From Myxocyprinus asiaticus (taxonomy: Eukaryota; Chordata; Actinopteri; Cypriniformes; Catostomidae), in the NCBI RefSeq assembly GCF_019703515.2, contig NC_059362.1, forward strand, positions 47,771,968 through 47,835,967: DNA of 64,000 bases, written 5' to 3'. Made by a program: the position numbers and the translations under genes. The notes under the pieces are model-generated. The model was given only the letters and a program-made list of their open reading frames with translations, was not told the origin of the DNA and searched no databases. Within the stretch, counting starts at the first letter, position 1, and each line of letters begins with the position of its first letter. Below are positions 1-14,546 of this stretch, one piece after another.

Positions 1-1
1 C

Positions 2-220
2 ATCTCAGCATGTAGTGTTGTGGAGGCACTCTTCAGAATAATCTCCCGAATAGGGATTCCGAAAGAAATCCTCACTGATCAGGGCACTAATTTCATGTCA
101 CGTACACTACGCAAGCTGTACGAATTATTAGGTATTAAATCAATTCGGACAAGCGTGTACCATCCACAAGTGGATGGCTTGGTCGAACGATTTAATAAGA
201 CCTTAAAAAATGATTTGTAA
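2..220 (+). pseudogene. Ty3/gypsy-type integrase fragment
   Basis: This open stretch encodes the middle of a retrotransposon integrase core, the domain that inserts the DNA copy into the host genome. It contains LTDQGTNF around a catalytic Asp and ends with YHPQVDGLVERFN, the block carrying the catalytic Glu of gypsy-type DDE integrases. The reading frame is already open at the window edge and stops at 218-220, so the N-terminal part lies outside. No C-terminal chromodomain or polyprotein tail follows. It is a truncated relic of an LTR retrotransposon. An alternative is a domesticated integrase-like host gene, but the immediate stop and the flanking repeats argue against that. Confidence 0.8.
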
Positions 221-560
221 GTTTGTGCATGAAGAAGCACCCATCTGGGGAGAGAGAAATTGGTAAGGACATCCACCTGAGATGAATTATGACTAATTGC
301 CATTTCTATGTTCACATTGAGAGTCTTGGGAGATAAAAGACGGCCCAGTCCAGAGAGAGAAATACAGAATAGAAACTACATGTCTGTTACCAGAGTGTTT
401 ATATAGTGTTGTGCTGAAAAGCGGACCTGTTTCATCTTTTATGCTGCTAAGCAGACATTTGGTTGTGTGAAGCTGCAAAGCGATTTTCTATTATTATTGT
501 TAATAAAACTCGCACATGTCTCACACGTGGACTGTGAAAACTGGTTCCCGCTTCCTCCTT
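221..560 (+). other. non-coding stretch, possibly remains of a gypsy LTR
   Basis: No coding sequence is visible. AATAAA lies near 502-507 in the sequence taataaaactcgc, followed by a pyrimidine-rich stretch ending near cttcctcctttga. This would suit the R-U5 part of an LTR downstream of the integrase fragment. No second LTR is in the window to confirm it. Confidence 0.3.
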
Positions 561-895
561 TGATCCAAATACAAACCTTTGGGTATCATTGGCATAACGT
601 GGAAACTTATTCCACGAGTCCTCATAATATCTCCCAGGAGAAGCATATATAAAGAGAATAGCAGAGGTCCTAAAACTGATCCCTGTGGCACTCCATACTT
701 TTGTTTGATCTGACAATTCCTCATTTGCACATACAAAGTGGTAGCGGTCTGATAAATAGGACCTGAACCATGCTAATGCAAGTCCACTAATGCCAACATA
801 ATTCTCCAGCCTATTCAAGAGAATGTTGTGTTAAAGGCAGCACTAACATCTAAAAGCACTAGAAGAGAAATGCAGCAGTGATCAGATGACAAGAT
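447..895 (-). pseudogene. L2-like LINE reverse transcriptase fragment
   Basis: The minus strand encodes pieces of a non-LTR reverse transcriptase: a LLDVSAAF-like block near 870-840, then [34 protein letters not shown] (motif B region), and a YANDTQ box in place of YADDTQ. Frames change several times, so it is dead. Frame and family match the endonuclease-coding fragment at 6936-7820, also on the minus strand. The two probably belonged to one LINE later split by an L1 fragment. The assignment to the L2 group is by remembered motif pattern. Confidence 0.75.
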
Positions 896-1307
896 TTATT
901 TAATTATTATTATTATGCATTCGGTCTCAGACATTTGGCTCATTGGTCGCTTCCACTTGAGAGAGCCCCTCCCTGGTTTTGTATTGAACAGGAAGTTCTT
1001 GCCCCTATTTTGCCATTGCAAAGCCTTTCTATCAAACTAATCGGAGAAGTTAAGTTACACCCCGTTATCTCGCATTTGCACTTAGTATGGACAAAAGTGT
1101 CCAGAGTGTTTATTTCGGACATTTATTTAAATGTTGCCTCAAGCATATGGCTGAAGCCAAAATGATGTATTAATAAGTCCCCTTACTGCTGGTCAGAGTG
1201 GATTGTGAGGGAGGTTACTAAATCTCGGTGACCTCTATGAGAGTGGAGTGTTGAGATCCTTTGAAAATTTGGTTCAGCATTTTGGGATTCCCAGATCTCA
1301 GTTCTTT
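896..1307 (+). mobile_element. L1 ORF2 fragment, left part (plus strand)
   Basis: This segment is about 400 bp and reads LAHWSLPLERAPPWFCIE on the plus strand. It matches, in inverted orientation, the C-terminal ORF2 region of the minus-strand L1 at 2225-2650. It stops at 1307 in the codons for IPRSQF. Its continuation resumes at 6714 after the inserted L1, so 896-1307 and 6714-6935 are halves of one older L1 fragment. It lacks a poly-A tail and both L1 ends. Confidence 0.85.
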
Positions 1308-1719
1308 TTTTTCTTTTTTTTTTTTGTTGTTATTAACAATTTTTATTGATTCCATGCAGCAAATCAAATAGACAGAAAATGTAGAATCAATCCACATGAA
1401 ATCACAACTTTTCCCCCCAAACATTAACCCCCCCCCCACCCCTACCCGACACAAACGAGCACCCCAGTGGTCAAAAGCCAACTGACAAAGACACACATAT
1501 AGACAATAAAACAGCAGAAAATGTTTAGAAACATAAAAAAACACTAGTCTCTCTCCACTGCCCCTCCCCGAGAGCCTTCCAAAAAGGCTAAATAGCTGCA
1601 CCATTTCCTGATGTACAAATCCAGGTTGCCTAGCCTTCTACATGGCATCTGCTGAAATGAGGGCGCATCAGTTGTCTTCCATCCCCTGAGAATTACCTGT
1701 CTGACAATCATCACGCTGG

Positions 1720-4700
1720 TTAGGACCCAGTTTTTATATATTTATCATCTATATTCAGGACCGTCCCATCACCCAAAATACACAGTCTGGGGCAAAATGA
1801 AAATTGAGTGTCCACTACATCACACACAAAGCTCTGAACCCTCAACCAAAACTCCTGGATCCCAACACATCCCCAAAAAACATGGGTTGTGTCCCTGTCT
1901 TCTGAGCCTATACAATCTAGAGGGGGTCCAATAAAATCGATGCAAAATCTTAAATTGCATCAGACACACCCTTGCACCTCTAGATGCAGACTTGACGTTT
2001 TTTAGGATCCTAGCCCACACCCCCTCCCCCAATATCAAGTTTAGATCTTCCTCCCATAATCTTTTGAGAGAATTCAAAGTTCTGTCCCCCAGACTCTGAA
2101 TTAGCAGGGAGTAATACACTGATGCCTCATGACCCTTCCCAAAAGCAGCAATCACCACTCCCAGAGTATCCACCGCTTTAGGGGGGTGCGTGCCACTCCC
2201 AAAAACAGTGCAGAGTAGGTGGCAAAGCTGTAAATACTTTTAAAACTGAGATCTGGGAATGGCAAAATGTTGAACCAAATTTTCAAAAGGTCTCAATACT
2301 CCACCCTCATATAGGTCACCGAGTGCATTAACCCCCCTCACAATCCAATCTGACCAACAGAAAGGGGACTTATTAATACATAGTTTAGGGTTCAGCCATA
2401 TGCTCGAGGCTACGTTTAAATAAATATCTGAATTAAACACTCTGGACACTTTTGTCCATATCGAGTGCAAATGCAAAATAACAGGGTGCGACTTAACCTC
2501 TCTGGCTAGTTTGATCGAAAGGCTTTGCAGTGGCGAGATAGGGGCAAGAACTTCCTTTTCAATACAAAACCAGGGAGGGGCTCTCTCAGGTGGAAGCGAC
2601 CAATGAGCCAAATTTCTAAGACCAAATGCATAATAATAAAACAAAATCTTGGGTAGGCCTAACCCACCATTGTCAATTGGCCTATGTATCTTTTTTAATT
2701 TAACCTGGGACGCTTACCATTCCAAATAAAGGACTTTGCTATGCTATCAAATTGCTTAAAATAGGAGTGGGGGACATCTACAGGGAGAGACTGTAGCAGG
2801 TAGTAGAATTTTGGAATACAATTCATTTTAATAACATTAATCATGAATAAATGTAATGAAGCCCACCTGTCCACATCATTCGAAAATGTCTTTATTAAAG
2901 GATCAAAATTAACTCTGACTAAATCAGACAAATTTGCTTGGAATAAAATTCCTAAATACTTAATTCCCTGTTTGGGCCACTGGAAGGCGCCCGGCTGAAA
3001 AGCTGTTACTGGACAGTACACTGTCAAAGCCAAAGCTTCAGATTTAGACCAATTGACTTTGAAACCTGAGAACTTAGAAAAGGAATTAATAATTCTATGG
3101 AGGCAAGGCATTGATCTAGTAGGTTCAGAGACAAATAATAAAATATCGTCTGTGTAAAGCAGAAGCTTATGCGCCACACCTCCCACAATCACCCCTGGAA
3201 AATCATCCTCCTTTCTTATCGCGGCTGCTAATGGTTCCAGGGCAAGACAGAACAATAATGGGGAAAGAGGGCAACCCTGCCGGGTGCCCCTATCCAGAGT
3301 AAAAAAATCTGAAATTAATCCATTCGTTTGTACTGCCGCTACAGGTTGTCAATAAAGTAGCTTAATCCAACCAATAAAAGTATTCCTGAACCCATACATT
3401 TCCAAAATCATAAAAAGATAATCCCATTCTACCATATCAAACGTCTTTTCGGCATCAAGTGAGATGGCAGTGAGTCTGATCATTCGCTACTGACCACATG
3501 ATATTGATGAGACGCCTAATGTTATCAGAAGAGCTAGGGCCCCGAATAAACCCCACCTGATCTATATGTATATGTGATGTCATAACTTTACATTTTTACG
3601 TCTAACTGGATCAGGGAAATTGGACGATAACTTTTACACTCGCTTGGATCTTTGTCCTTTTTAAGAATCAGACTGATCCGGGCTTGTGTCATGGTTGGCG
3701 GAAGCTTTCCATTCTTTAATGATTCTGTATAAACTTCTAACAAAAGTGGAGCCAGTTCTGTAGCATAAGATTTGAAAAACTCAGCGGCAAAGGCATCAGG
3801 CCCCGAAGCCTTGCCTGTAGGCAGGGCCTTAATTACCTCATCAAGCTCCTCCAAGTTTATCTCAGAATCAAGAGAACTCCTTTGCTCGGTTGACAGTTTA
3901 GGAAGATCTAATGGTTCTACAAAGTTCCTAAAATATCATTATTAATATCAATGGCTGAGGTAAATATTTCACCACCGGCATATTTCACTGAGGTAATGGC
4001 AGAAAAAGACTTTCTCTGCTTTATATATCTAGCCTGCTTTAAGTTTTCCTGCTTTGCCTGAATAACCAAAACTCCACTTTCCGTGATAAAATAGTATTAT
4101 ATCTATATTTCAGTCGGGTCAATTCTCTGAGGCCATCAGATGACATACGGCGCTTCAGCTCTGCCTCGGCACTTTTAATATTTCCTTCCAACTCCACAAG
4201 TTCTTGTGCTTTGGATTTTTTGGTGAATGAGGCATACTGTATGATCTGACCCCTAAGAACTGCCTTAAGTGCCTCCCAAGCCATGCCCACAGAGGATACT
4301 GAGGACCAGTTGGTCTCCATATAGACAATGATTTCAGCCTTTTGCATTTGTTGGAAATCAGGATTTTGCAAAAGGGACACATTAAGGCACCAACTATATG
4401 ATTTCTTTTTCTCTATATGTGGCAACATCTCTAAACTCACCAGGGCATGATCTGAGACTAAGATGTTTTTTTAATGACTCTCCCTAATTTATCTTTAGTC
4501 TTTTTGAGACATTTGAATTGTAGATATTTATTAATCAATATAATGACTCCCTTGCTCTTACTTGTGCCAGCACTAAAGAAAACATGTCCACCCCATATCT
4601 TCCCACATTTTTCAGCTTCCTGAAAGATGTGTTTCTTGAAGAAACACTATATCATATTTCTTACGCTTAAGAAAATTAATAACCTTCCTTCTTTTTATGG

Positions 4701-4764
4701 GGTGCCCCAATCCATTTACATTCCATGTGCTGAGAGACAATCCACTCATATTAACATTTGACAT
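1720..4764 (-). pseudogene. L1 ORF2 relic (endonuclease and reverse transcriptase)
   Basis: The start at 4764 gives LSLSTWNVNGLGHPIKRRKV and FLQETHL, the N-terminal blocks of an apurinic-type endonuclease. The rest of that domain is largely missing. Next come a linker piece (4440-4039), the RT fingers with KASGPDAFAAEFFK and SYRPISLI (3854-3588), the Asp-containing palm A region and GTRQGCPLSPLLF across frameshifts (about 3580-3256), and YTDDILLFVSEP (motif C, YTDD rather than the commoner YADD) at about 3165. The C-terminal region runs to about 1720. A full ORF2 would be around 1,200 codons. This one has lost most of the endonuclease and carries several frameshifts and stops. Confidence 0.85.
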
Positions 4765-5699
4765 TTTGATATAGTAGAAAAAATAAATTGTGTCAAAAAC
4801 AAAATTATACAGACCACATTCCCCATTACTGCAACAATCAAACCCCGAACTTCCCCCTGAACAAAACAAACAGAAAAAAGAAAAACGTGCACATTAACCC
4901 CACGCACGACAGTGCCAACCGGCGACAATCCCTCTAAACGCAAAAGGTCCATGAACGCCCACGAGCCCCCATGACAACTTTGCAAATTTTGCAAATTTGT
5001 GACTTGTGAGGCAAAATTACATAACAGAAAATACTTTGTAAATAAACCCCAGCCAATAGGAAGAATGAACACAAAGAACATGTAGATTCATTCACAGAAC
5101 TGTCTCAAAGGTGTGATCTTCCACAAAACAAATTCCAGCTGATATAAAACCATTCAGATTCCTCGGACAGACAAACGAATGTTCAGTGAGCCAGCTGTTA
5201 TGAGTTCAGCGGATTACGTAATCATTCCAATGTCCCATAAAAATACTCAACAAAACAAACTCCAGCCAGCAGGAGGAATAAGCACGAAGAACAAACAGAT
5301 TAATCAACAGCTGTTCCAAAGGAGTGTTATTCAATAGAACAAGCTCCAGCCGCTAGGCGGAACCAGTACAAAAAGAAACAAAACCAGCATCCCGGTTCCC
5401 CGGATGGTCGAGTCAATTCACTCAGAGGCCGCATAAAAGTATATACCATGACTTACTCAATCCATCAACTTTATAAAAGACATCCTTTATGTGAGCACGT
5501 AGATATTTTGCGGTCATCCGTAATGTCCACTCTAAAACTGGCCGGGAACTTAAATGCAAAAGTAATCTTCCATCAATGCAAAAGTTTCTTTAAGGAAAAG
5601 TGTTATTCACAAAACAAACACCAGCCGCTCGGTGGAGCCAATGCAAAAGGAAAAAAGAAACCAAAATGATACCCAGCTTCCTCAAAAGCCAGAGTAAGT

Positions 5700-6593
5700 A
5701 CAGCGAGTCGACCCACTCACATGAGAAACACCCAATGGTTTACTCACCCATTGATTCTATAAAAGACATTGCCTGATTGGGACATGTAAATACTTTGCGA
5801 CCGCCCTTCATTTCTATTCTCAGTTTGGCCCGAAACATCAGAGCAAAAGTGATCTTTCACTGATGTAAGAGTTTCTTACATTCCTTGAACCGACCACGTT
5901 TCTCTCTTGTCGAACTCGCAAAGTCCGGGAACAAGAAAATATTATGGTAATTCCAAGAAAGCTTCCCTTTGCTCCTCGCCTGGCGCAACACAAGATCTTT
6001 ATCGGATGATCTCAGAAATTTGGCCAGAATCGATTGGGACCTTCCTCCCTCAGCACATCTGCGAGCCTCAACACATCGATTTCCAGCTCGTGGCCTGTTA
6101 TGTCGAGCAGACTTGGGAAAAGCTCATCTAGAAATTTCACCATATCTCTGCCCTCCTCATGCTCAGGATCTCCAACAATTCAAACGTTATTCCTGCAGCT
6201 TCTATTCTCAAGATCTTCAAGCTTTTCAAGGAGATGTTCCAAATCAACTTTGGTCCCGGGCGGATTAGTGGTTAGTTCCCTCTCCGAAGACTCCAGACAA
6301 TCGATTCGTCTCTCAACATCAGTCACTCTTGTAACTAACTCAGAGAATTTTATTTCCATCGCCGTAATCAATCGACGTATTACAGCGAGATCCTCCAAGT
6401 CAGCAAGAACCTTTGTCAGCATCACAGACATGTTGGACAACTGACGCTGGATCTCCTCTCCCGCCGCGCCATCCAAATCGAGTCCCCGGTCTGTAGGTCT
6501 GTCGGGGCTTTCATCCTGAACACGTAACTGTCTTTTAATGTTTCCAGAGCCCGTGGATTTTGACTTCTTGCCATGTTTTGCCGCAAAGAACAA
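5700..6593 (-). pseudogene. L1 ORF1 relic (RNA-binding chaperone)
   Basis: ORF1 proteins of L1 elements coat the element RNA and form trimers through a coiled coil. The first 138 codons (6593-6180) are open. They begin with a basic, Ser/Gly-rich leader, followed by a heptad-like Leu/Ile stretch (QRQLSNMSVMLTKVLADLE onward) ending in LEDLENRSCRNN, which resembles the start of the L1 RNA-recognition domain. After 6180 homology continues in shifting frames (for example GDPEHEEG, then FLDELFPSLL) to about 5700, so the protein is broken. Identity rests on position upstream of ORF2 and on the coiled-coil plus NRSRRNN-like motif. Confidence 0.75.
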
Positions 6594-6713
6594 ATGTGTA
6601 AATGGGTGTATAAAATTTCACCAGATTATAACATGAAAATAATAAAAAATTTAGCAAAGTGCGCAGAGCTCTTCGCTCACACGTCTGCTTCTTGCATGGC
6701 GTCACGTGACCTC

Positions 6714-6935
6714 CCCAGATCTCAGTTCTTTAGGTATTTACAGCTGCGCCACCTGCTCTGTACTATTTTTGAGAATAGCATTCACTCCCCTAAAGCAGCA
6801 GATACTCTGGGAGTGGTGATTACTGCTTTTGGAAAAGGTCATGAGGCATCAGTGTATTACTCCCTGCTAATTCAGAGTCTGGGGGACAAAGCTTCAACTT
6901 CTATCAAGAGATTATAGGAGAAAGATTTAAACTTG
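6714..6935 (+). mobile_element. L1 ORF2 fragment, right part (plus strand)
   Basis: This continues the fragment at 896-1307: RSQFFRYLQLRHLL, then ADTLGVVITAFGKGHEASVYY. It matches the minus-strand L1 at about 2035-2260 in inverted orientation. Homology ends near aaacttgat at 6925-6935, in mid-ORF2, where L2-like LINE sequence takes over. Confidence 0.85.
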
Positions 6936-7820
6936 ATTTCTATTTTATCAGTAAATAAATTCATGAAGTCATTACTATTGTGCTGCGACGGAATATCTGG
7001 TCCAGTCGATGCTTTATTCCTAACCAATTTAGTCACAGTACTGAATAAACACCTAGGAATGTTGTGGGGTTATTTTCTATGAGTTTGCTAAAATATGCTG
7101 ACCTGTGTAGCTACAGACACTATCCTTCCATGTACCGCGAAATACCTCTTATATTGTATTCTTCCACTTGCACTCCATTTTCCGAGCTGCTGTCTTGAGA
7201 GCATGAGTGTGATCATTGGACCATGGTGCAGGGCTTTTTTCTTTAATTTTCTTTAATCGAAGGGGGGCGACACTATCAGGAGTGCTATCTATAGTGGTCG
7301 AAAGAATAGTTTTACCTGAACGATAGTGTGATGTAGATTGAGTGACATTAGCTGATCGCAGCAAACAAGAGAAGAGGTAATGATTTGAGATGTCATCGCT
7401 CTGTGGTAGAATTTCTATAGTTTAGTATAATAACATCAACTCCATTTGACAGAATTAAATCTAGCATATGATTATGGTGATGAGTTGTTCCTGTCACATT
7501 TTATCTGACTCCAAGAGAGTTGAGAATATAGATAAATGCTAATCCCAATGTGTCATTTTCATTATCTGTGTGAATGTTGAAGTCACCAACGATTAAAGCT
7601 CTATCTACAGTAACTACTAGATCTGATAGAAAATGTGCAAATTCACCAAGGAAATCAGAATAAGGCCCAGGTGATCTGTATACTGTAGCAAGGGCAAAAA
7701 ATAACAGAGATTAAGTATTAAGCATTAGTAGTTCAAAAGACTTAAACATATATCCTGTCCTCTGAGGAACACTAAAAAATTCACTGTAAATTGTAGCAAC
7801 ACCTCCTCCTCGACCCTTTA
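6936..7820 (-). pseudogene. L2-like LINE endonuclease-coding fragment
   Basis: On the minus strand this encodes YRSPGPYSDFLGEFAHFL and ALIVGDFNIHTDNEND, the GDFN block of a LINE endonuclease. It is followed by LDLILSNGVDV, an RLKKIKEKSPAPW linker and an FMNLFTDKI-like block up to 6936. Frames are interrupted by stops. Order and strand fit the reverse transcriptase fragment at 447-895, with the L1 fragment lying between them. About 200 or more residues between the two LINE parts are missing. Confidence 0.75.
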
Positions 7821-7914
7821 GACCAGTGGTTTTCAAACTTTTTTAAGAGCGACCTCTTTTTTTCTTTTTAAATTGACACAACCCATATACACAACCACCA
7901 CTTAAAAGTTATGT

Positions 7915-7915
7915 G

Positions 7916-7962
<47 letters not shown>

Positions 7963-7993
7963 ATGTGTATATATGTATATGTATATATATATA
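7915..7993. repeat. TG/TA microsatellite
   Basis: A (TG)n tract with a TATATG-rich flank directly abuts the left inverted repeat of the Tc1 copy at 7994, as expected for an element that inserts at TA. Confidence 0.9.
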
Positions 7994-9168
7994 CAGTTGT
8001 GCTCAAAAGTTTGCATACCCTGGCAGAAATTGTGAAATTTTGGCATTGATTTTGAAAATATGACTGATCATGCAAAAAACTGTCTTTATCTAAGGATAGT
8101 GATCATATGAAGCCATTTATTATCACATAGTTGTTTGGCTTCTTTTTAAATCATAATGATAACAGAAATCACCAAAATGGCCCTGATCAAAAGTTTACAT
8201 ACCCTTGAATATTTGGCCTTGCTACAGAATCACAAGATGACACACACAGGTTTAAATGGCAATTAAAGGTTAATTTCCCACACCAGTGGCTTTTTAAATT
8301 GCAATTAGTGTCTGTGTATATATAGTCAATGAGTTTGTTAGCTCTCACATGGATGCACTGAGCCATGGGGAGCAGAAAAGAACTGTCAAAAGACCTGTGT
8401 AACAAGGTAATGGAACTTTATAAAGATATCCAAAGCCTTGAAAATGCAGGTCAGTACTGTTCAATCACTTATTAAGAAGTGGAAAATTCGGGGGTCTCTT
8501 GATACCAAGCCAAGGTCAGGTAGACCAAGAAAGATTTCAGCCACAACTGCCAGAAGAATTGTTTGGGATTCAAAGGAAAACCCACAGGTAACCTCAGGAG
8601 AAATACAGGCTGCTCTGGAAAAAGACAGTGTGGTTGTTTCAAGGAGGTTGTTTCCAGCACGACAAGGACCCTAATCACAAGGCCAAGTTGACCCTCCAGT
8701 GGTTACAGCAGAAAAAGTTGAAGGTTCTGGAGCGGCCATCACAGTCTCCTGACCTTAATATCATCAAGCCACTCTAGGGAGATCTCAAACGTGCGGTTCG
8801 TGCAAGATGACCAAAGACTTTGCATGACCTGGAGGCATTTTGCCAAGACGAATGGGCAGCTATACCACCTGCAAAAATTTGGGGCCTCATAGACAACTAT
8901 TACAAAAGACTGCACGCTGTCATTGATGCTAAAGGGGGCAATACACAGTATTAAGAACTAAAGGTATGCAGACTTTTGAACAGGGGTCATTTCATTTTAC
9001 TCTGTGTTGCCATGTTTTGTTTTATGATTGTGCCATCCTGTTGTAACCTACAGTTCAATATGAATCCCATAAGAAATAAAAGAAATGTGTTTTGCCTGCT
9101 CACTCATGTTTTCTTTAAAAATGGTAAATATATTACCAGTTCTCCAAGGGTATGCAAACTTTTGAGCA

Positions 9169-9173
<5 letters not shown>
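7994..9173 (+). mobile_element. Tc1-like transposon, family 1 copy a (internally deleted)
   Basis: The ends cagttgtgctcaaaagtttg (left) and its complement at about 9147-9173 define terminal inverted repeats. The transposase begins at 8366 with [11 protein letters not shown] and runs through the paired helix-turn-helix region ([26 protein letters not shown]). A short deletion near 8428 and a large central deletion at about 8645 remove the catalytic middle. Coding resumes at HDKDPNHKAK and continues to DAKGGNTQY at 8952. It is non-autonomous. Three other copies of the family are at 39817, 48502 and 55731. Confidence 0.9.
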
Positions 9174-9257
<84 letters not shown>

Positions 9258-9262
9258 ATATC
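9174..9262. repeat. TG/TA microsatellite
   Basis: (TG)n, (TA)n and (TG)n tracts follow the right end of the Tc1 copy. Confidence 0.9.
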
Positions 9263-9268
9263 ACTTAT

Positions 9269-12255
<2,987 letters not shown>

Positions 12256-12260
<5 letters not shown>

Positions 12261-12350
12261 TTACATTTACATTTATTCATTTGACAGATGCTTTTATCCA
12301 AAGCGACTTACAAAAGAGGAAAACAAAAGCGAATCATCTTAAGGAGACAG
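12256..12350 (+). repeat. short dispersed repeat (teleost type)
   Basis: The sequence catttgacagatgctttta and the following aagcgacttacaaaagagg are a motif I recognise as widely dispersed in fish genomes. A diverged second copy lies at 13726-13775. No coding capacity was seen. Confidence 0.6.
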
Positions 12351-13720
12351 TGGTATGAAAAGTGCCATACTACAAAGTTTCACTAGCATCAGAATAGTAT
12401 TCAAAACAGATTTAAAGTGCAACAAAAAAAGCCAGACAGAAATAACATAAGCGGATGTGTAACAGGTAAAGGTGGGCAAGGAGGAGTTGGGCACAGGCAG
12501 AATAGTCAACTTAAACTTTAATGACAAAAATTAACTTAAATCTAAACACACACACACAGTGGCCGCGTGTGTCTCTCTCTCTCTCAAACTAGCATCTCCA
12601 GCTCCCCTTTATCTCTCTCTCCCGCTGATTAGTTGACTCAGCGCCGGCTGTGCACCCTCACGGCCCGGCCACGCCCTCCTCCTCGTCACACCATGACTTA
12701 CCGCAACTGTTTGTTGTTGTTATGGTTGTTCTTGAGCTGCGAGGGTTTGAGATTGATGTGGTATGATGTGGTTCCTGATCAGCAGATGTTTGAGATTGAT
12801 GCAATAATTCATGTAAAACAGAGGAGAAAGCGAATGCATGCAGAAGAGACGCGAGATGTAGACAAGCGGGGAAAAAGAAAAGGAACAAAAAGAGAGAAAC
12901 GGGTTCATGGTAAAATACACGCAGTTGAAACAGTAGAAAATTTAAAAAAAAATGAAGCACACAGTAAAATGGCAAAGGATAAAACGATGAACGTATAAGA
13001 ATAAGCAATGCTACGCAGGCTAGCAAGCTACAAACACAGACTCGTGCAGTGTGCTGATCCCCTGACACATTGTAACAGTTCCACTCTTATTCCAACCAGT
13101 TTTTAGAACACACTCTGAAAATGTCAGAATCTAATGTGAAAATTGGTAATAGTTTTAAAAATGAATGCGTTAAACATTTTAATTAATTGCATGCCTTAAA
13201 GCTTTAGTTTTGACAGCTCTAAAATTTTGCATCCCCGTGCAACTCTCCATTAGAAATGACTGATTTCCAGTCTATTGTCTGTCATTTGTCAAATGCAGTG
13301 AAAAGGTGGCTTCAGTCCAGTAAGACGAAAGAAAATGAAATGGAAAAATGCAATGAGTACTTTTTAAGTCTTATTAAAATTGTAGTAAGAAGTACTTTTT
13401 TTTTTCTAAGGAAATGTAATTAAGTAAAAGTACAAGTATTCAGTTTAAACTGCTCTCGAGTAAAGTCCAAATCCCCCCAAATAATACTTAAGTATAGTAA
13501 TGAAATATAATTGCTCAAGAACTTTACACCTTGCGCTCCACAATATCTCTGGCAACAGGTTGGACTTTGTTGAAATCAATATTTTTGTCATTGCCAGGAC
13601 TGGCCACAGGAGACTTTTGTATCTGCTACCTCCAAGCAATCCACACTGACCCTGAAAAGCCTGTGACAAAACCCTCTGATGAATTTGTGTAAATATATTA
13701 AATCAAGGAGCCATACTTAC
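12351..13720. other. repeat-rich stretch with no supported gene
   Basis: It holds a CA/CT-rich tract and a GC-rich segment (12545-12695) that recurs at 18870-19035. Open frames here on both strands (about 12633-13068) are low in vertebrate-like features, and I do not call them genes. Confidence 0.5.
12545..12695 (+). repeat. shared GC-rich repeat, copy 1
   Basis: A CA tract is followed by CT repeats, then ccgctgattag and cacggcccggccacgcc with a cctcctcgtcaca end. The same order of blocks is at 18870-19035. The type of element is unknown. Confidence 0.6.
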
Positions 13721-13899
13721 ACTGTCATTTACCAGACACCTTTACCCAAAGGGACTTGCAAATGAGGAAGTAATTCATCATATAGCTATTTATTCAATGC
13801 TAAGATGGTCTCAACAGATCAGGTGGAGGTTGGAAGCTCATTTCACCACAGAGGAACAGAGAAAGTGAATGATCTGGAAAGGGAATTTTTTTGCCTTGC

Positions 13900-14255
13900 T
13901 GCGATGGAACCACCAGACACTGCTCGTTTATTGATCACAGGGAGCCAGACCATCTGCAGTGGCTTAGGCGCAGTAGCTGGGAGAACGGCCAATGGAGTGC
14001 TGCAGAAGTTTGATTTGACAACAGCGTGGACCAGGACCTCTTCAGCATATTTAGACAAGAAGGGTCTGATATTCCTGATGTTGTAAAGCACAAACCTACA
14101 TGACAGGGCGATTAAGAAGATATGGGCATTGAAGTTTAGATGGTCATCAAACACTTCTCCCAGGTTCCTGGCTGTCCTAGTTGGCTTAAGTACTGCTGAA
14201 CCAAGATTAATAGTGAGGTTGTGGTCAACAGATGTGTTGGCTGGGATTACAAAGA
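13900..14255 (-). pseudogene. L2-like LINE reverse transcriptase C-terminal fragment
   Basis: The minus strand encodes SVDHNLTINLGSAVLKPTRT, then a NLGEVFDDHLNFNAHI block, IRNIRPFLSKYAEEVLVHA and LPATAPKPLQM. These are the thumb-region signatures of an L2-type LINE reverse transcriptase. It is 3' of the palm motifs, truncated at both ends, and has a frame loss after LPATAPKPLQM. Confidence 0.75.
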
Positions 14256-14546
14256 GTTCTTAAGATATGACAAGTAAAGTAGAACATATGTATATAAACT
14301 GAAATTGCCATGCTTAATAAGTTAGAAATCCATTCTGTAATGTGACCCCAGGTGATCAAAGCAATGACATGTATAAAAGGAAATAACTTTATAACTTTGC
14401 ATGTAGAGAAGGTTCTTATAAGCTATGATACATTGTTTTCATTTAATTACTGTAAACCTAGATTTTGCATGTTTTTTTTTATTTATTTTTTTATGTATAT
14501 TCATTATGAAAAATTCCCCAAAAATTACAAAATCACCAGTAAACTA

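Larger units (their letters stand above)
1308..6713 (-). mobile_element. L1-type LINE, nearly full length, inserted in an older L1
   Basis: The element is about 5.4 kb on the minus strand. Its 3' end is marked by a T-rich run at 1304-1325, the complement of the poly-A tail. It is flanked by an 18-bp target-site duplication, cccagatctcagttcttt, at 1290-1307 and 6714-6731 (the last T's may be tail). In order on the minus strand it carries a 5' leader, ORF1 (about 6593-5700), ORF2 (4764 to about 1720) and a 3' UTR. Poly-A plus a long duplication is the signature of target-primed reverse transcription. Frameshifts and internal losses make it defective. Confidence 0.9.

Noticed and set aside
12633..13068. 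Overlapping open frames on both strands (121 and 136 codons)
   Set aside because: They are in repeat-rich DNA with no recognisable domain, and neither strand shows splice or promoter signals that would favour it.
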